Of a stretch of DNA of 64,000 nucleotides, positions 8,827 through 17,217 are shown in pieces (positions within the stretch are counted from its first letter, which is position 1; every line of letters begins with the position of its first letter). The notes beneath the pieces are model-generated. The model was not told the origin of the DNA, did no database searches, and saw only the letters and a list, made by a program, of their open reading frames with translations. Source of the DNA: Hydrogenophaga sp. SL48. Its GTDB lineage: Bacteria > Pseudomonadota > Gammaproteobacteria > Burkholderiales > Burkholderiaceae_C. The stretch is taken from positions 744,001 to 808,000 of the forward strand of contig NZ_CP063400.1 in NCBI RefSeq assembly GCF_021729865.1. The letters run 5' to 3'. The position numbers and the translations under genes were made by a program.

Positions 8827-10626
8827 TCAATAACGGACATGGGCCTTCAGCATCAGGCTGGACGTGTTCTTGACGTCCTGGAGCTGGGTGCCATAGGTGG
8901 CTGTGAACTGCAGGTTCTTGGCCACGCTCAAGGCGGCCTGCAGACCCAGCTGGGTGCGTTCGATCTTGGCCAGCGGGAAGATCTCGCGCTGAACCACACC
9001 GGGCGAGCCGGATTCCTGCATGGACACCGTCACCGTGTCCCGAGACAGGCTGGACACGTGGTGCAGGCTGCCGCCGAACTGCAGTTGTTTCTGGCCACCC
9101 AGCGCGATGGGGTCGGCCTGCACATCCACGCCCACCCCGGTGAGCCACTCGTTGACCCGGTTGGAGCTGAACATCACGTCGGTGGTGTACAGCGTGGAGG
9201 TGAGTGTTGGGTCCAGCGTGTGCGACTGACTGGTCAGTGACATCCACGGGGTCACGTTGAACATGCCACTGCGCATCGGGTAGCGCAGCTTGTTCTCGAA
9301 CGACCAGGTGTTGCCCTTGTTGTTGTTTTCCAGCGTGCGCTGGACCATCTCGTCCTGGGCGTTGCCGCTGAAATTCAGATCCAGGTGGGACAGCTGGCTG
9401 CTCAGCAGCCACCCAGACACCGGTTTGTTCCAGTACAGCGAAACCGCGTCGGAGGTGAATTGTTTGGAATTGCGCAGCGCGGAGGTGGACAGGTACCTGG
9501 CTTGGTCCTGCTGGAACACGGCGACGCCGAAGCGGCTGCTGTTGGCGTTGTGGTCGGAGCCAACGTTCATGTCCAGGGCGAGGCCGCTGGGCGCCGATGC
9601 AGTCCCTTGCCGGGTGTGCGCGAAAGGCTGGAACACCTTGCTGTTGCGGGGGGTGAAGCTGAAGGCTTGCTGGCTTTGCATGCCCAGCGGCAGCAGCCGG
9701 AAGCCGGGCTTGAGTGCTTTCTGCTCGGCCATGCCCAGCACCAGTGTGCCGTTGTCGATGTCCTGGTTGATGCGCCCGGCGGCGTCAGCGCCCGCACTGA
9801 CGCTGTTGGCCCAGTCCCAGCCCCGGGTGAGGTAGTGCTGGTAGACGCGGGTGATGATCTCCTGGCCCCGATTGCCGAAGTGGGTGGCATCGTGGTACAG
9901 CGTGTCCACACCCGACCTGGATGCGTTGGCGGTGGTCACATTGGTGAAACCGAACTTGGCGGGATCGGCGAACACGCGCTCGAAGGCGGTGTACATGTCC
10001 ACCGCGATGATGTTCGGGTTGCTGTTGGCGATGCCGGCCAGCATGTTGTTCCATGCCCGCACCTGCCCGCTCGTGCCATCCGACACGCCGGGGCCGCGAC
10101 TCCAGTCGTGCAGCTGGGTCACGAACAGTCGGCGGTTGTCGTTGGCCGCACCGGCCTGCACCAGGCGGTTGACGCCGGCCTGATAGCCGGCCGCAGCCCT
10201 CTGCAGGTTGTCCGGGCTGCCGGTTCGTCCAATGTCGTTGTGCCCCAGGTAGACCACCGTCAGATCACCGTCGGCGATGGGTTTGTTGCTTGCCAGCGCC
10301 CGGTTGATTTGCTGATCGAACGCGCGCTGTTCACCCGGTGATGCACGTGCGCCACCGAGGGCAAAGATGTCGGATTTGGTCACCGTTCCCCGCGCCTGAA
10401 GCTGCGTGGCCCAGTTGTTGGTGCCGATGGATCCGGTGAACCTGGGGTCGGAGTAGCTGTCACCGAACACCCGCATGGTCTTCACATGAACCTCACCCAG
10501 CGCACTGCCGCCGCTGCTGCTGTAGGGGTTGGCCACGCTGGGGGTCGATCCTCCCGAGCTGGCGCAGCCGGTGATCAGCGCGCTGACGGCCAGGCCGATC
10601 AATGAGAGTGACGGGGTTGGTTTCAT
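8827..10626 (-). CDS. GDSL/SGNH esterase lipoprotein with autotransporter-type beta-barrel
   Basis: 599 residues in three parts. A lipoprotein signal peptide ends in LITGC (Cys21). An SGNH-hydrolase passenger has GDS around Ser57, GHND at 128-131 and a D-x-x-H dyad at Asp246/His249, giving a complete Ser-Asp-His set. A C-terminal region of about 270 residues, rich in alternating polar/aromatic strands and ending in VRY, is typical of an outer-membrane barrel. The layout resembles EstA/ApeE-type esterase autotransporters. Lying between ugd and the glycosyltransferases, it may act on ester (for example acetyl) groups of the exported glycan. That role is inference from position. Confidence 0.85.
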   Translation of the reverse strand: MKPTPSLSLIGLAVSALITGCASSGGSTPSVANPYSSSGGSALGEVHVKTMRVFGDSYSDPRFTGSIGTNNWATQLQARGTVTKSDIFALGGARASPGEQRAFDQQINRALASNKPIADGDLTVVYLGHNDIGRTGSPDNLQRAAAGYQAGVNRLVQAGAANDNRRLFVTQLHDWSRGPGVSDGTSGQVRAWNNMLAGIANSNPNIIAVDMYTAFERVFADPAKFGFTNVTTANASRSGVDTLYHDATHFGNRGQEIITRVYQHYLTRGWDWANSVSAGADAAGRINQDIDNGTLVLGMAEQKALKPGFRLLPLGMQSQQAFSFTPRNSKVFQPFAHTRQGTASAPSGLALDMNVGSDHNANSSRFGVAVFQQDQARYLSTSALRNSKQFTSDAVSLYWNKPVSGWLLSSQLSHLDLNFSGNAQDEMVQRTLENNNKGNTWSFENKLRYPMRSGMFNVTPWMSLTSQSHTLDPTLTSTLYTTDVMFSSNRVNEWLTGVGVDVQADPIALGGQKQLQFGGSLHHVSSLSRDTVTVSMQESGSPGVVQREIFPLAKIERTQLGLQAALSVAKNLQFTATYGTQLQDVKNTSSLMLKAHVRY

Positions 10627-10658
10627 GGCTTTCCTCGACTCGGGAGATGGGTAAACGA

Positions 10659-11825
10659 TCAGTCGCTGCCGAACAGGTCGCGCGTATAGACCTTGTCCTG
10701 CACGTCGGCCAGGGTGGGCGTCAGGCGGTTGGTGATGATGACGTCGGACTCTTTCTTGAACGCATCCAGGTCGTTCACCACGGGCGAATGGAAAAACTCC
10801 GCTTCATTCAGGGCCGGCTCGTAAATGATGACCCGAACGCCCTTGGCCTTGATGCGCTTCATGATCCCCTGGATGCTGGACGAGCGGAAGTTGTCCGAGC
10901 CCGCCTTCATGATCAGGCGGTACACGCCCACGGTCTTCGGGTTCTTGCGCAGGATGCTGTCGGCGATGAAGTCCTTGCGCGTGGTGTTGGACTGCACGAT
11001 GGCCTGGATCAGGTTCTGCGGCACTTCCCGGTAGTTGGCCAGCATCTGCTTGGTGTCTTTGGGCAGGCAGTAGCCGCCGTAACCGAAAGAGGGGTTGTTG
11101 TAGTGCGAGCCGATGCGCGGGTCCAGGCCCACGCCCTGGATGATCTGGCGCGAGTCGAGGTTGTGCGCCGCCGCGTAGGTGTCCAGTTCGTTGAAGTAGG
11201 CCACCCGCATGGCCAGGTAGGTGTTGGAAAACAGCTTGACCGCTTCGGCTTCGGTGGAGTCCACGAACAGCACCTCGATGTCCTGCTTGCGTGCGCCTTC
11301 CTTCAGCAAACCGGCAAACACCTCGGCGCGTTCGGAGCGTTCGCCCACGATGATGCGTGAGGGGTAGAGGTTGTCGTGCAAGGCCTTGCCCTCGCGCAGG
11401 AATTCGGGCGAAAACAACAGGTTCTGGCAACCGGTCTGTGCCTTGATCTTGGCGGTGTAGCCCACCGGCACGGTGGACTTGATCACCATCACCGCGTCCG
11501 GGTTGATGCGCATGACGTCGTGGATCACCGCTTCCACCGACCGGGTGTTGAAGTAGTTGGTCTCGGCGTCGTAGTCGGTGGGCGTCGCGATGATGACGAA
11601 GCTCGCGCCTTCGTAGGCATCGTTCTTGTCCAGCGTGGCGCGCAGGTTCAGTGGCTGGTTCGCCAGGAAACTCTCGATGTCGGTGTCGCCGATGGGGCTC
11701 TTGCGTGCGTTGATCAGCGCCACTTTTTCAGGGACGATGTCCAGCGCCACCACTTCGTGGTGCTGCGACAACAGCACAGCGTTGGACAGACCGACATAGC
11801 CGGTGCCAGCAACCGCAATTTTCAT
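10659..11825 (-). CDS. ugd: UDP-glucose 6-dehydrogenase
   Basis: 388 residues, the same length as E. coli Ugd. It oxidises UDP-glucose to UDP-glucuronate with two NAD+. The NAD-binding GTGYVGLSN is at the N-terminus. SPEFLREG and the catalytic-Cys segment [14 protein letters not shown] identify the family, and the C-terminal domain includes MKAGSDNFR. The frame is open to 11909, but the ATG at 11825 gives the canonical [12 protein letters not shown]. It is the first gene of the 12-kb minus-strand polysaccharide operon, and the main promoter should lie in the gap just upstream. Confidence 0.95.
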   Translation of the reverse strand: MKIAVAGTGYVGLSNAVLLSQHHEVVALDIVPEKVALINARKSPIGDTDIESFLANQPLNLRATLDKNDAYEGASFVIIATPTDYDAETNYFNTRSVEAVIHDVMRINPDAVMVIKSTVPVGYTAKIKAQTGCQNLLFSPEFLREGKALHDNLYPSRIIVGERSERAEVFAGLLKEGARKQDIEVLFVDSTEAEAVKLFSNTYLAMRVAYFNELDTYAAAHNLDSRQIIQGVGLDPRIGSHYNNPSFGYGGYCLPKDTKQMLANYREVPQNLIQAIVQSNTTRKDFIADSILRKNPKTVGVYRLIMKAGSDNFRSSSIQGIMKRIKAKGVRVIIYEPALNEAEFFHSPVVNDLDAFKKESDVIITNRLTPTLADVQDKVYTRDLFGSD

Positions 11826-11903
11826 GAGAAGCCTTCGATGGATGGAACTCGCGGGCGACTGCGCGGGCGGGTTCAGATGTGGGTTCGCTGTCGGCGCCTG
11901 CAC

Positions 11904-11920
11904 GAACACCCTGGGTGTTC
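11904..11920. promoter_or_regulatory. Palindrome upstream of the polysaccharide operon
   Basis: A perfect inverted repeat, GAACACC-CTG-GGTGTTC (7-base arms, 3-base spacer), about 80 bases upstream of the ugd start in the 179-base gap between ugd and the AEC carrier gene. On RNA it would fold into a short hairpin in the leader. As DNA it could be an operator. No promoter close to consensus is obvious beside it. Confidence 0.4.
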
Positions 11921-12004
11921 CACGAACCGTGAGCGTCGGAGTGCAGCGTTACCGAAAACCTACTAATTTTGCCACAAGGCTCCCCGCCGGCCGGTGCTGG
12001 CCGG

Positions 12005-12910
12005 TCAGTTGAGGACCCCCAGTGCGAAGGGCAGACTGACCATGCCCAGCAGGGTGGACAGTGTGACCAGGCCTGCCACATAGGGGCCGTTGTAGCCCAT
12101 GCGCGCGGCCAGCACGTAGCAGCTGGAGGCGGTGGGCACGGCGGAAAACATGAGCAGCACCGTGGTCTGTGTCGGGTCCAGGTGGAACAGACGGGCCATT
12201 CCAAACGCCATCAGCGGCATGCCCAGGTGTTTGGCACCCAGCACCAGCACCCCCAGGGTTTTGGCCTGGGCCAGGGTGCCAAGCTGCATGCCGGCGCCCG
12301 CCGCCATGAGCCCCAGCGCCAGCGAGGCCTGTCCGATGCGGTTGACGGTGGGCTCCAGCCACACCGGCATCGACAGCCCCAGCAGGTTGGCGATCAGACC
12401 GCTGGCGGTGCCGATGATCAGCGGGTTGCGCAGCAGTTCGCGGGCGAAGCCCTTGTTGGCGTGGCGGGCCATGGGCCAGACCGCGCCCACATTGAACAGA
12501 GGCACGCACACGCCGATCAGCACCGCGATCATCAGCAGGCCCTGGGGCCCGGCCACTTTGTCGGCCAGGGCGAGCGCAATGAAGGAGTTGAAGCGGAAGC
12601 CCACCTGCGCACTGGCGGCGTGCAGCCGCGGGTCGATCCTGCGCCCGAGCCACGGCCAGTGCGGCAGAGAGTAGGACAGCGCGATGCCGGCGGCGCCCAA
12701 AGCCAGGCCGGCGCCCATGAGGCTGGACGCGGCGTCGAGGTCGAGCGGGCTTTTCACGATCGAGTGAAACAGCAGCACCGGGAACAGGAAGAAATACACC
12801 AGGCTCTCCACCTGTTCCCAGACCTTGCGGTTGAGCGCGGTGAAGCGGCAGACCAGGTAGCCGCAAAGGATCAGCGAAAAGTCGGGGAAGAGCAGTTGCG
12901 CGAAGTTCAC
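12005..12910 (-). CDS. AEC-family membrane transporter
   Basis: A polytopic inner-membrane protein of the auxin efflux carrier family with about ten hydrophobic segments in two five-helix halves. The second half ends in FSAVPTASSCYVLAARMG, a recognisable AEC segment. Family members export or import small organic acids, but substrates are rarely known and cannot be read here. The frame is open to an ATG at 12979, which would add a proline-rich hydrophilic stretch. I prefer the GTG at 12910 (VNFAQLLFPDFSLILCGY), where the first membrane helix begins immediately, but no strong ribosome-binding site decides between them. It is divergent from the TctC-type gene. Confidence 0.8.
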   Translation of the reverse strand: MNFAQLLFPDFSLILCGYLVCRFTALNRKVWEQVESLVYFFLFPVLLFHSIVKSPLDLDAASSLMGAGLALGAAGIALSYSLPHWPWLGRRIDPRLHAASAQVGFRFNSFIALALADKVAGPQGLLMIAVLIGVCVPLFNVGAVWPMARHANKGFARELLRNPLIIGTASGLIANLLGLSMPVWLEPTVNRIGQASLALGLMAAGAGMQLGTLAQAKTLGVLVLGAKHLGMPLMAFGMARLFHLDPTQTTVLLMFSAVPTASSCYVLAARMGYNGPYVAGLVTLSTLLGMVSLPFALGVLN

Positions 12911-13072
12911 CGGCTGAGCATAGCGCTGCGGAGGGGGCTCTTCCGGGGGTTTGTACTTATGTAGTCTCCCCATGGTCAAACGGTGGCCGGCTGTCTACAG
13001 TGCGGGGCAGCCGGCAGGGGTAATATGCCCGTTGCTATCGTTTTGTTTGCCTTTGTTCAAGGAGTGCTCGCC

Positions 13073-14050
13073 ATGGTTTCGCGTCGTCAGCTGTTTGCTC
13101 TGGGTTGTTTCACCGCATCGTTGGCCGTGTCCGGCGCGACCTGGGCGCAGGCCTACCCGAGCAAGGTCATCCGCCTGCAGGTGCCGTTCGCGCCGGGTGG
13201 CACGACGGACATCATCGCGCGGGTGATGTCCGAGCCCCTGGGCAAGTCCATGGGCCAGAGCGTGATTGTTGAGAACAAGGCCGGTGGCGGCGGTGTGGTG
13301 GGTGCCACCGAGCTGGCGCGCAGCCCGGCCGACGGCTACATCCTGGGCATGGCCACAGTGTCCACCACCGCTGCCAACCCGGCGATCAACCCCAAGATCC
13401 CGTACAACACGCTCACCGATTTCACGCCCATCATCAACATCGCCGCCACGCCCAACGTGATCGCGGTGCACCCCAGTTTCCCGGCCAAGGATTACAAGGC
13501 CTTCATCGCCGAACTCAAGAAAAGCCCGGGCAAATACAGCTATGCCAGCTCGGGCACCGGTGGCATCGGTCACCTGCAGACCGAGCTGTTCAAGAACCTG
13601 ACCAACACCTTCGTCACCCACATTCCCTACCGCGGCGCAGGCCCGGCGCTCAACGACACGGTGGGCGGCCAGGTGCCGATCATTTTTGACAACCTGCCGT
13701 CCGCCCTGCCGCACATCAAGGCCGGCCGCCTGATCGCCATCGTGGTGGCCGCGCCGCAGCGCCTGGCCTCGCTGCCGGACGTGCCGACCTTCAAGGAGGT
13801 GGGGCTCGAGCCGGTGAACCGCATGGCCTACTACGGCCTCATCGGCCCCAAGGGCATGCCCAAGGACGTGGTCGACAAGATCTACAACGCGACCAAGACG
13901 GCGCTGAACGATCCGGCCGTGAAGAAGCGCATTGAGGACACGGGCTCGCTGATCGTGGCCAACACGCCCGATCAGTTCAACGAGCAGATCAAGGCCGAGT
14001 TCGAGGTTTACAAAGGCGTGGTCACCAAGCAGAAGCTTTCGCTCGACTGA
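13073..14050 (+). CDS. Tripartite tricarboxylate transporter-type binding protein (Bug/TctC family)
   Basis: A 325-residue periplasmic binding protein. The signal peptide begins MVSRRQLFALG and probably ends at ATWAQA. The mature protein starts YPSKVIRLQVPFAPGG, the hallmark of the Bug family, and has the VPYRGAG-like segment THIPYRGAGPALND. Such proteins bind small carboxylates for TctAB permeases. No tctA or tctB is nearby, so this is one of the orphan receptors so common in this bacterial group. The ATG at 13073 has an AAGGAG site 8 bases upstream. A TAATAT at 13021-13026 could be its -10 box. The gene shares one base with xerD (TGATG). Confidence 0.92.
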   Translation: MVSRRQLFALGCFTASLAVSGATWAQAYPSKVIRLQVPFAPGGTTDIIARVMSEPLGKSMGQSVIVENKAGGGGVVGATELARSPADGYILGMATVSTTAANPAINPKIPYNTLTDFTPIINIAATPNVIAVHPSFPAKDYKAFIAELKKSPGKYSYASSGTGGIGHLQTELFKNLTNTFVTHIPYRGAGPALNDTVGGQVPIIFDNLPSALPHIKAGRLIAIVVAAPQRLASLPDVPTFKEVGLEPVNRMAYYGLIGPKGMPKDVVDKIYNATKTALNDPAVKKRIEDTGSLIVANTPDQFNEQIKAEFEVYKGVVTKQKLSLD

Positions 14051-14976
14051 TGGACGCTGCCGCGCTGGCGCGCAGTGAAGCGAGCGCCAGCGCCTTCATC
14101 GACGGCCTCTGGCTCGAAGAAGGTCTTGCGCGCAACACCCTCGACGCTTACCGGCGCGACCTCCGGCTCTTCGCCGAGTGGCTGGCCACGGCAGAGGGTG
14201 GTGCGCGAGCGCTGCCGGAGGCTGGTGAGGCGCAGATCAACGCCTACTTCGCGGCCCGCCATGCCCAGACGCGCGCGACCACGGCGAACCGGCGCCTTAC
14301 AGTGTTCAAGCGTTACTTCCGATGGGCGCTGCGTGAGCGCGTCATCACCGCCGACCCGACCCTGCGCCTGAGCGCCGCGCGCCAGCCCATGCGCGTGCCC
14401 AAGACCTTGTCAGGGGCGCAGGTCGAGGCCCTGCTCAACGCGCCTGACACCGACACGCCGCTGGGTCAGCGCGACCGCGCCATGCTGGAGCTGATGTACG
14501 CCAGCGGCCTGCGCGTGAGCGAGCTGGTGACGCTCAAGACCTTTCACGTGGGGCACAACGAACAGGTGTTGCGCGTCACCGGCAAGGGCAACAAGGAGCG
14601 GCTCGTGCCGTTCGGGCAGATCGCGGGCCAGTGGCTGCAGCGCTACCTGGGCTCGGGCCGGCCCGAGATCCTGGCCGGTCAGCAGAGCGAAGACCTGTTC
14701 GTGACCTCGCGGGGCACCCGTGCGGGGGAGGCCATGAGCCGCGTCATGTTCTGGAACCTGGTGAAACGTTACGCGCAGCAGGCCGGTATCACCACACCGC
14801 TCTCGCCGCACACGCTGCGCCACGCTTTTGCGACCCACCTGCTCAACCACGGCGCCGACCTTCGCGCGGTGCAGATGCTGCTGGGGCATGCCGACATCTC
14901 CACCACCACCATCTACACCCACGTGGCACGTGAACGGCTGAAAAGCATCGTGGCCCAACACCATCCCAGGGGCTGA
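14050..14976 (+). CDS. xerD: Tyrosine recombinase XerD
   Basis: A 308-residue site-specific recombinase that resolves chromosome dimers at dif with XerC. The N-terminal SAM-like domain contains LARNTLDAYRRDLRLFAEWL. The catalytic domain carries every expected residue: Arg in ASGLRVSEL, Lys in GKGNKERLVP, His-x-x-Arg in HTLRHAFATH, His in LGHADIS and the nucleophile Tyr in IYTHV. The spacing and N-terminus fit XerD better than XerC. The ATG shares one base with the stop of the binding-protein gene, an unusual partner for a housekeeping recombinase. Confidence 0.94.
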   Translation: MDAAALARSEASASAFIDGLWLEEGLARNTLDAYRRDLRLFAEWLATAEGGARALPEAGEAQINAYFAARHAQTRATTANRRLTVFKRYFRWALRERVITADPTLRLSAARQPMRVPKTLSGAQVEALLNAPDTDTPLGQRDRAMLELMYASGLRVSELVTLKTFHVGHNEQVLRVTGKGNKERLVPFGQIAGQWLQRYLGSGRPEILAGQQSEDLFVTSRGTRAGEAMSRVMFWNLVKRYAQQAGITTPLSPHTLRHAFATHLLNHGADLRAVQMLLGHADISTTTIYTHVARERLKSIVAQHHPRG

Positions 14977-15034
14977 CGCCCTCCTGCGGTGGTGTTTGCG
15001 GGGGTCATGGAGCCCCTTCTGCCACCCGCGCCAC

Positions 15035-15910
15035 TCACTGCGCCAAACGCAGTCGCCTTGCGGCGTCTTCATCGCGCGCGTCGTCGATTTCGCGCATCAC
15101 GCTGGCCAGGTCCACATCGGCATGGGTCGGCGTGTAGCGGCCGGTGAGCCGTGTGTCGTTGCTCAGCAACCCGCTCTGGTAAAGGCTCCAGATCTCGGGT
15201 CCGTACTGCGTGGCACGCAGCTCTGGCGCGAACTGGCCGAAGAAGTCGCGCAGGTTGGCCACGTCGCGCAGCAGCATGCGCGGCGCGTGGTTGTTGCCGG
15301 CGGCGTCCACCGCCTGCGGCAGGTCGATGATCACGGGGACGTCCGCGCCGTCCACCTCGCCATCGCCGTTGTCCGTGTGCGCCAGCAGGATGTTGAATTC
15401 CGACAGGTCGCCGTGCACCACGCCCGCGCACAACATGCGCACCACCTCAGCCACCAGGGTGGCATGGTGCTGGCGCGCCTGCTCCGGCGAGAAGCGCACA
15501 TCGTTCAGGCGTGGGGCGGCATCGCCGTGGGTGTCGGTCACCAGTTCCATCAGCAGCACGCCGTCGCAGAAGTTGTAGGGCTGCGGCACGCGCACACCGG
15601 CGGCGGCCAGGCGGTAGAGCGCGTCCACCTCGGCGCTTTGCCATGCGGCCTCCTGCGCTTCGCGGCCAAACTTCGTGCCCTTGGCCATGGCACGGGCCTG
15701 GCGCGAGTTCTTGACCTTGCGGTTTTCGGTGTAGTCCACCGCCTGGCGAAAGCTGCGGTTGTTGGCCTCTTTGTAGATCTTGGCGCAGCGGGTTTCATCG
15801 CCACAGCGAACCACGAACACCATGGCCTCCTTGCCGCTCATGAGCTGGCGCACCACCGTGTCGATCAGGCCTTCTTCGATCAGTGCTTGCAGTCGGGGTG
15901 GTGCCTTCAT
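15035..15910 (-). CDS. RIO1-type serine kinase
   Basis: A 291-residue protein of the bacterial RIO/PA4780-like kinase group. The ATP-binding region includes GKEAMVFVVRCG with the invariant Lys in CAKIYKE. The catalytic loop is VVHGDLSEFNILL (HGD-x4-N) and the metal-binding loop is VIIDLPQAVD. This is a complete RIO active site, probably a protein Ser kinase or ATPase, with targets in bacteria poorly defined. It lies convergent to xerD, and its downstream neighbour in the opposite direction is a small zinc-ribbon-like gene. Confidence 0.88.
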   Translation of the reverse strand: MKAPPRLQALIEEGLIDTVVRQLMSGKEAMVFVVRCGDETRCAKIYKEANNRSFRQAVDYTENRKVKNSRQARAMAKGTKFGREAQEAAWQSAEVDALYRLAAAGVRVPQPYNFCDGVLLMELVTDTHGDAAPRLNDVRFSPEQARQHHATLVAEVVRMLCAGVVHGDLSEFNILLAHTDNGDGEVDGADVPVIIDLPQAVDAAGNNHAPRMLLRDVANLRDFFGQFAPELRATQYGPEIWSLYQSGLLSNDTRLTGRYTPTHADVDLASVMREIDDARDEDAARRLRLAQ

Positions 15911-15938
15911 GCGGTCAGCCGTGGGGCGTGAGGACCGC

Positions 15939-16190
15939 TCACTTCGGCGCCAGCGACCAGCCAGAGCGCTGGTCGGCCTTGTTGTTGGTGTAGTGCCAGT
16001 GGGCGCCGCAGCGGTCGCAGAAGTAGCCGGTGATCGTCACCTGCACCTCGCCGCGCAATTCCTTGCGGTGATTGCCTTGCTGCAACTCGGGGTGGCCGGG
16101 CGCACCGCGCCAGTTGCGCTGGATGCCCTGGCAGGGTTCGCACAGCGGCGAGGGCTCGGTGGGAGCGGTGGATTCTGGGGCTGCGTTCAT
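15939..16190 (-). CDS. Small CxxC zinc-binding-like protein
   Basis: 83 residues with two CxxC pairs: CEPC near residue 17 and CDRC near residue 59 in GYFCDRCGAHW. The spacing would suit a single structural zinc. The N-terminal part is Pro/Ser/Thr-rich and probably disordered. It lies 28 bases upstream of the RIO kinase gene in the same direction, so the two are probably co-transcribed. No function is assigned. A start at the ATG at 16190 is the only good choice. Confidence 0.65.
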   Translation of the reverse strand: MNAAPESTAPTEPSPLCEPCQGIQRNWRGAPGHPELQQGNHRKELRGEVQVTITGYFCDRCGAHWHYTNNKADQRSGWSLAPK

Positions 16191-16304
16191 GAGGGTGTGG
16201 GTTGTTCAGGTGAAGGTGGGTCGGGAGGGCATGGATGTCGTCGGTGGGTGTGATCTCAGGACCGGTCAGCACAGGCCGCCGGCGTGTCTGACCCAGGCCG
16301 ACGC

Positions 16305-16898
16305 CTACAACGGTTGCGTGACCAGCTCGACGGCCAGGCCTTGCACGGTCACGGTGATGCGGCCTGGCCGCAAGCCCAGCAGATCGGCCATCGCCGTCTC
16401 CTTGGGTTGCAACTGGTAGAGCACCACTTCGCGCAAGGACTGCTCGGCTAGCGGCGGCGCGTAGGTGTTGAGCATCTCCACCGCCTCGGGTGCCAGATCG
16501 GGAAACCGGAAGCGGTAGACCTTGAGCTGGTGCGCGCGCAGGCTGCGGTCGGCGTGCTCGTAACGCAGCGCGAAATCGACGGTGAACGAACCTTGCTGGG
16601 TGCGCGGCAATGCGGCGCCCGCAGCGGTCACCGGCATCACGGCGCGCAGGCGGTTCTGCTCGGGCAGCAGGCTCAGGCGCGGGGCGTTCAGGTCCAGGTT
16701 CACCAGCCCGGCCACCGGGTAGCGCATCGGGTAGCGCTTGGCCACCTCGCTTTGCAACAGGTCCAGCGGCACGGTGAAGCGGGGTGGGGCCGTGGTGGGG
16801 CTGTCGCTGCCCGACGCCAGCGGTGGCAGGCTGGTCTGGGCAAGGCTCAGGCCCGAACCCAGCAGCAGACCGGTGGTGACGAGGCGTCGGCGTTGCAT
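16305..16898 (-). CDS. DUF1439 family exported protein
   Basis: 197 residues with an N-terminal export signal (MQRRRLVTTGLLLGSGLSLAQ; two leading arginine-rich residues and a hydrophobic core). The rest matches the DUF1439 pattern: a VPLDLLQSEVAKRYPMRYP segment early, then alternating beta-strand sequence with ALRYEHADRSLRAHQLKV. E. coli YceB is a relative. Family members are periplasmic or outer-membrane-anchored lipid-binding-like proteins of unclear role. No lipobox Cys is present here, so it should be soluble after cleavage. It follows the DUF3297 gene by 13 bases. Confidence 0.8.
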   Translation of the reverse strand: MQRRRLVTTGLLLGSGLSLAQTSLPPLASGSDSPTTAPPRFTVPLDLLQSEVAKRYPMRYPVAGLVNLDLNAPRLSLLPEQNRLRAVMPVTAAGAALPRTQQGSFTVDFALRYEHADRSLRAHQLKVYRFRFPDLAPEAVEMLNTYAPPLAEQSLREVVLYQLQPKETAMADLLGLRPGRITVTVQGLAVELVTQPL

Positions 16899-16911
16899 GG
16901 CGTGTGCGCCG

Positions 16912-17160
16912 TTATTTGTAGAACACCTCGACCCGGCCCTTGAGCTGGATCAGCAGCGGCTGACCCTTGCGGTCCAGGGTCTTGGCAGAGGGCACTTTCA
17001 CCCAGCCTTCGCTGATGCAGTACTCGGCGACATCGAAACGCTCCTTGTCGTTGAAGCGGATGCCGATGTCGTGCTGGAACACGGCAGCCACGTGGTAAGG
17101 GCTGCGGGCGTCGATGGCGAGGCGGTCGGGGAGGGTGGGGCGGGAGGTGATGTCGTTCAT
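16912..17160 (-). CDS. DUF3297 family protein
   Basis: 82 residues. The sequence around RLAIDARSPYHVAAVFQHDIGIRFN and GRVEVFY at the C-terminus is characteristic of DUF3297, a small cytoplasmic family widespread in proteobacteria with no known function. I start at the ATG at 17160 (MNDITSRPTLPDRL). A further in-frame start at 17184 would add eight residues. It is the first gene of a short unit with the DUF1439 gene. Confidence 0.8.
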   Translation of the reverse strand: MNDITSRPTLPDRLAIDARSPYHVAAVFQHDIGIRFNDKERFDVAEYCISEGWVKVPSAKTLDRKGQPLLIQLKGRVEVFYK

Positions 17161-17217
17161 GGCGTTATTTTCGGGCAGTTTCAACCTGGGACGACCGCGT
17201 TCTCCCCCGCGGCGCGA

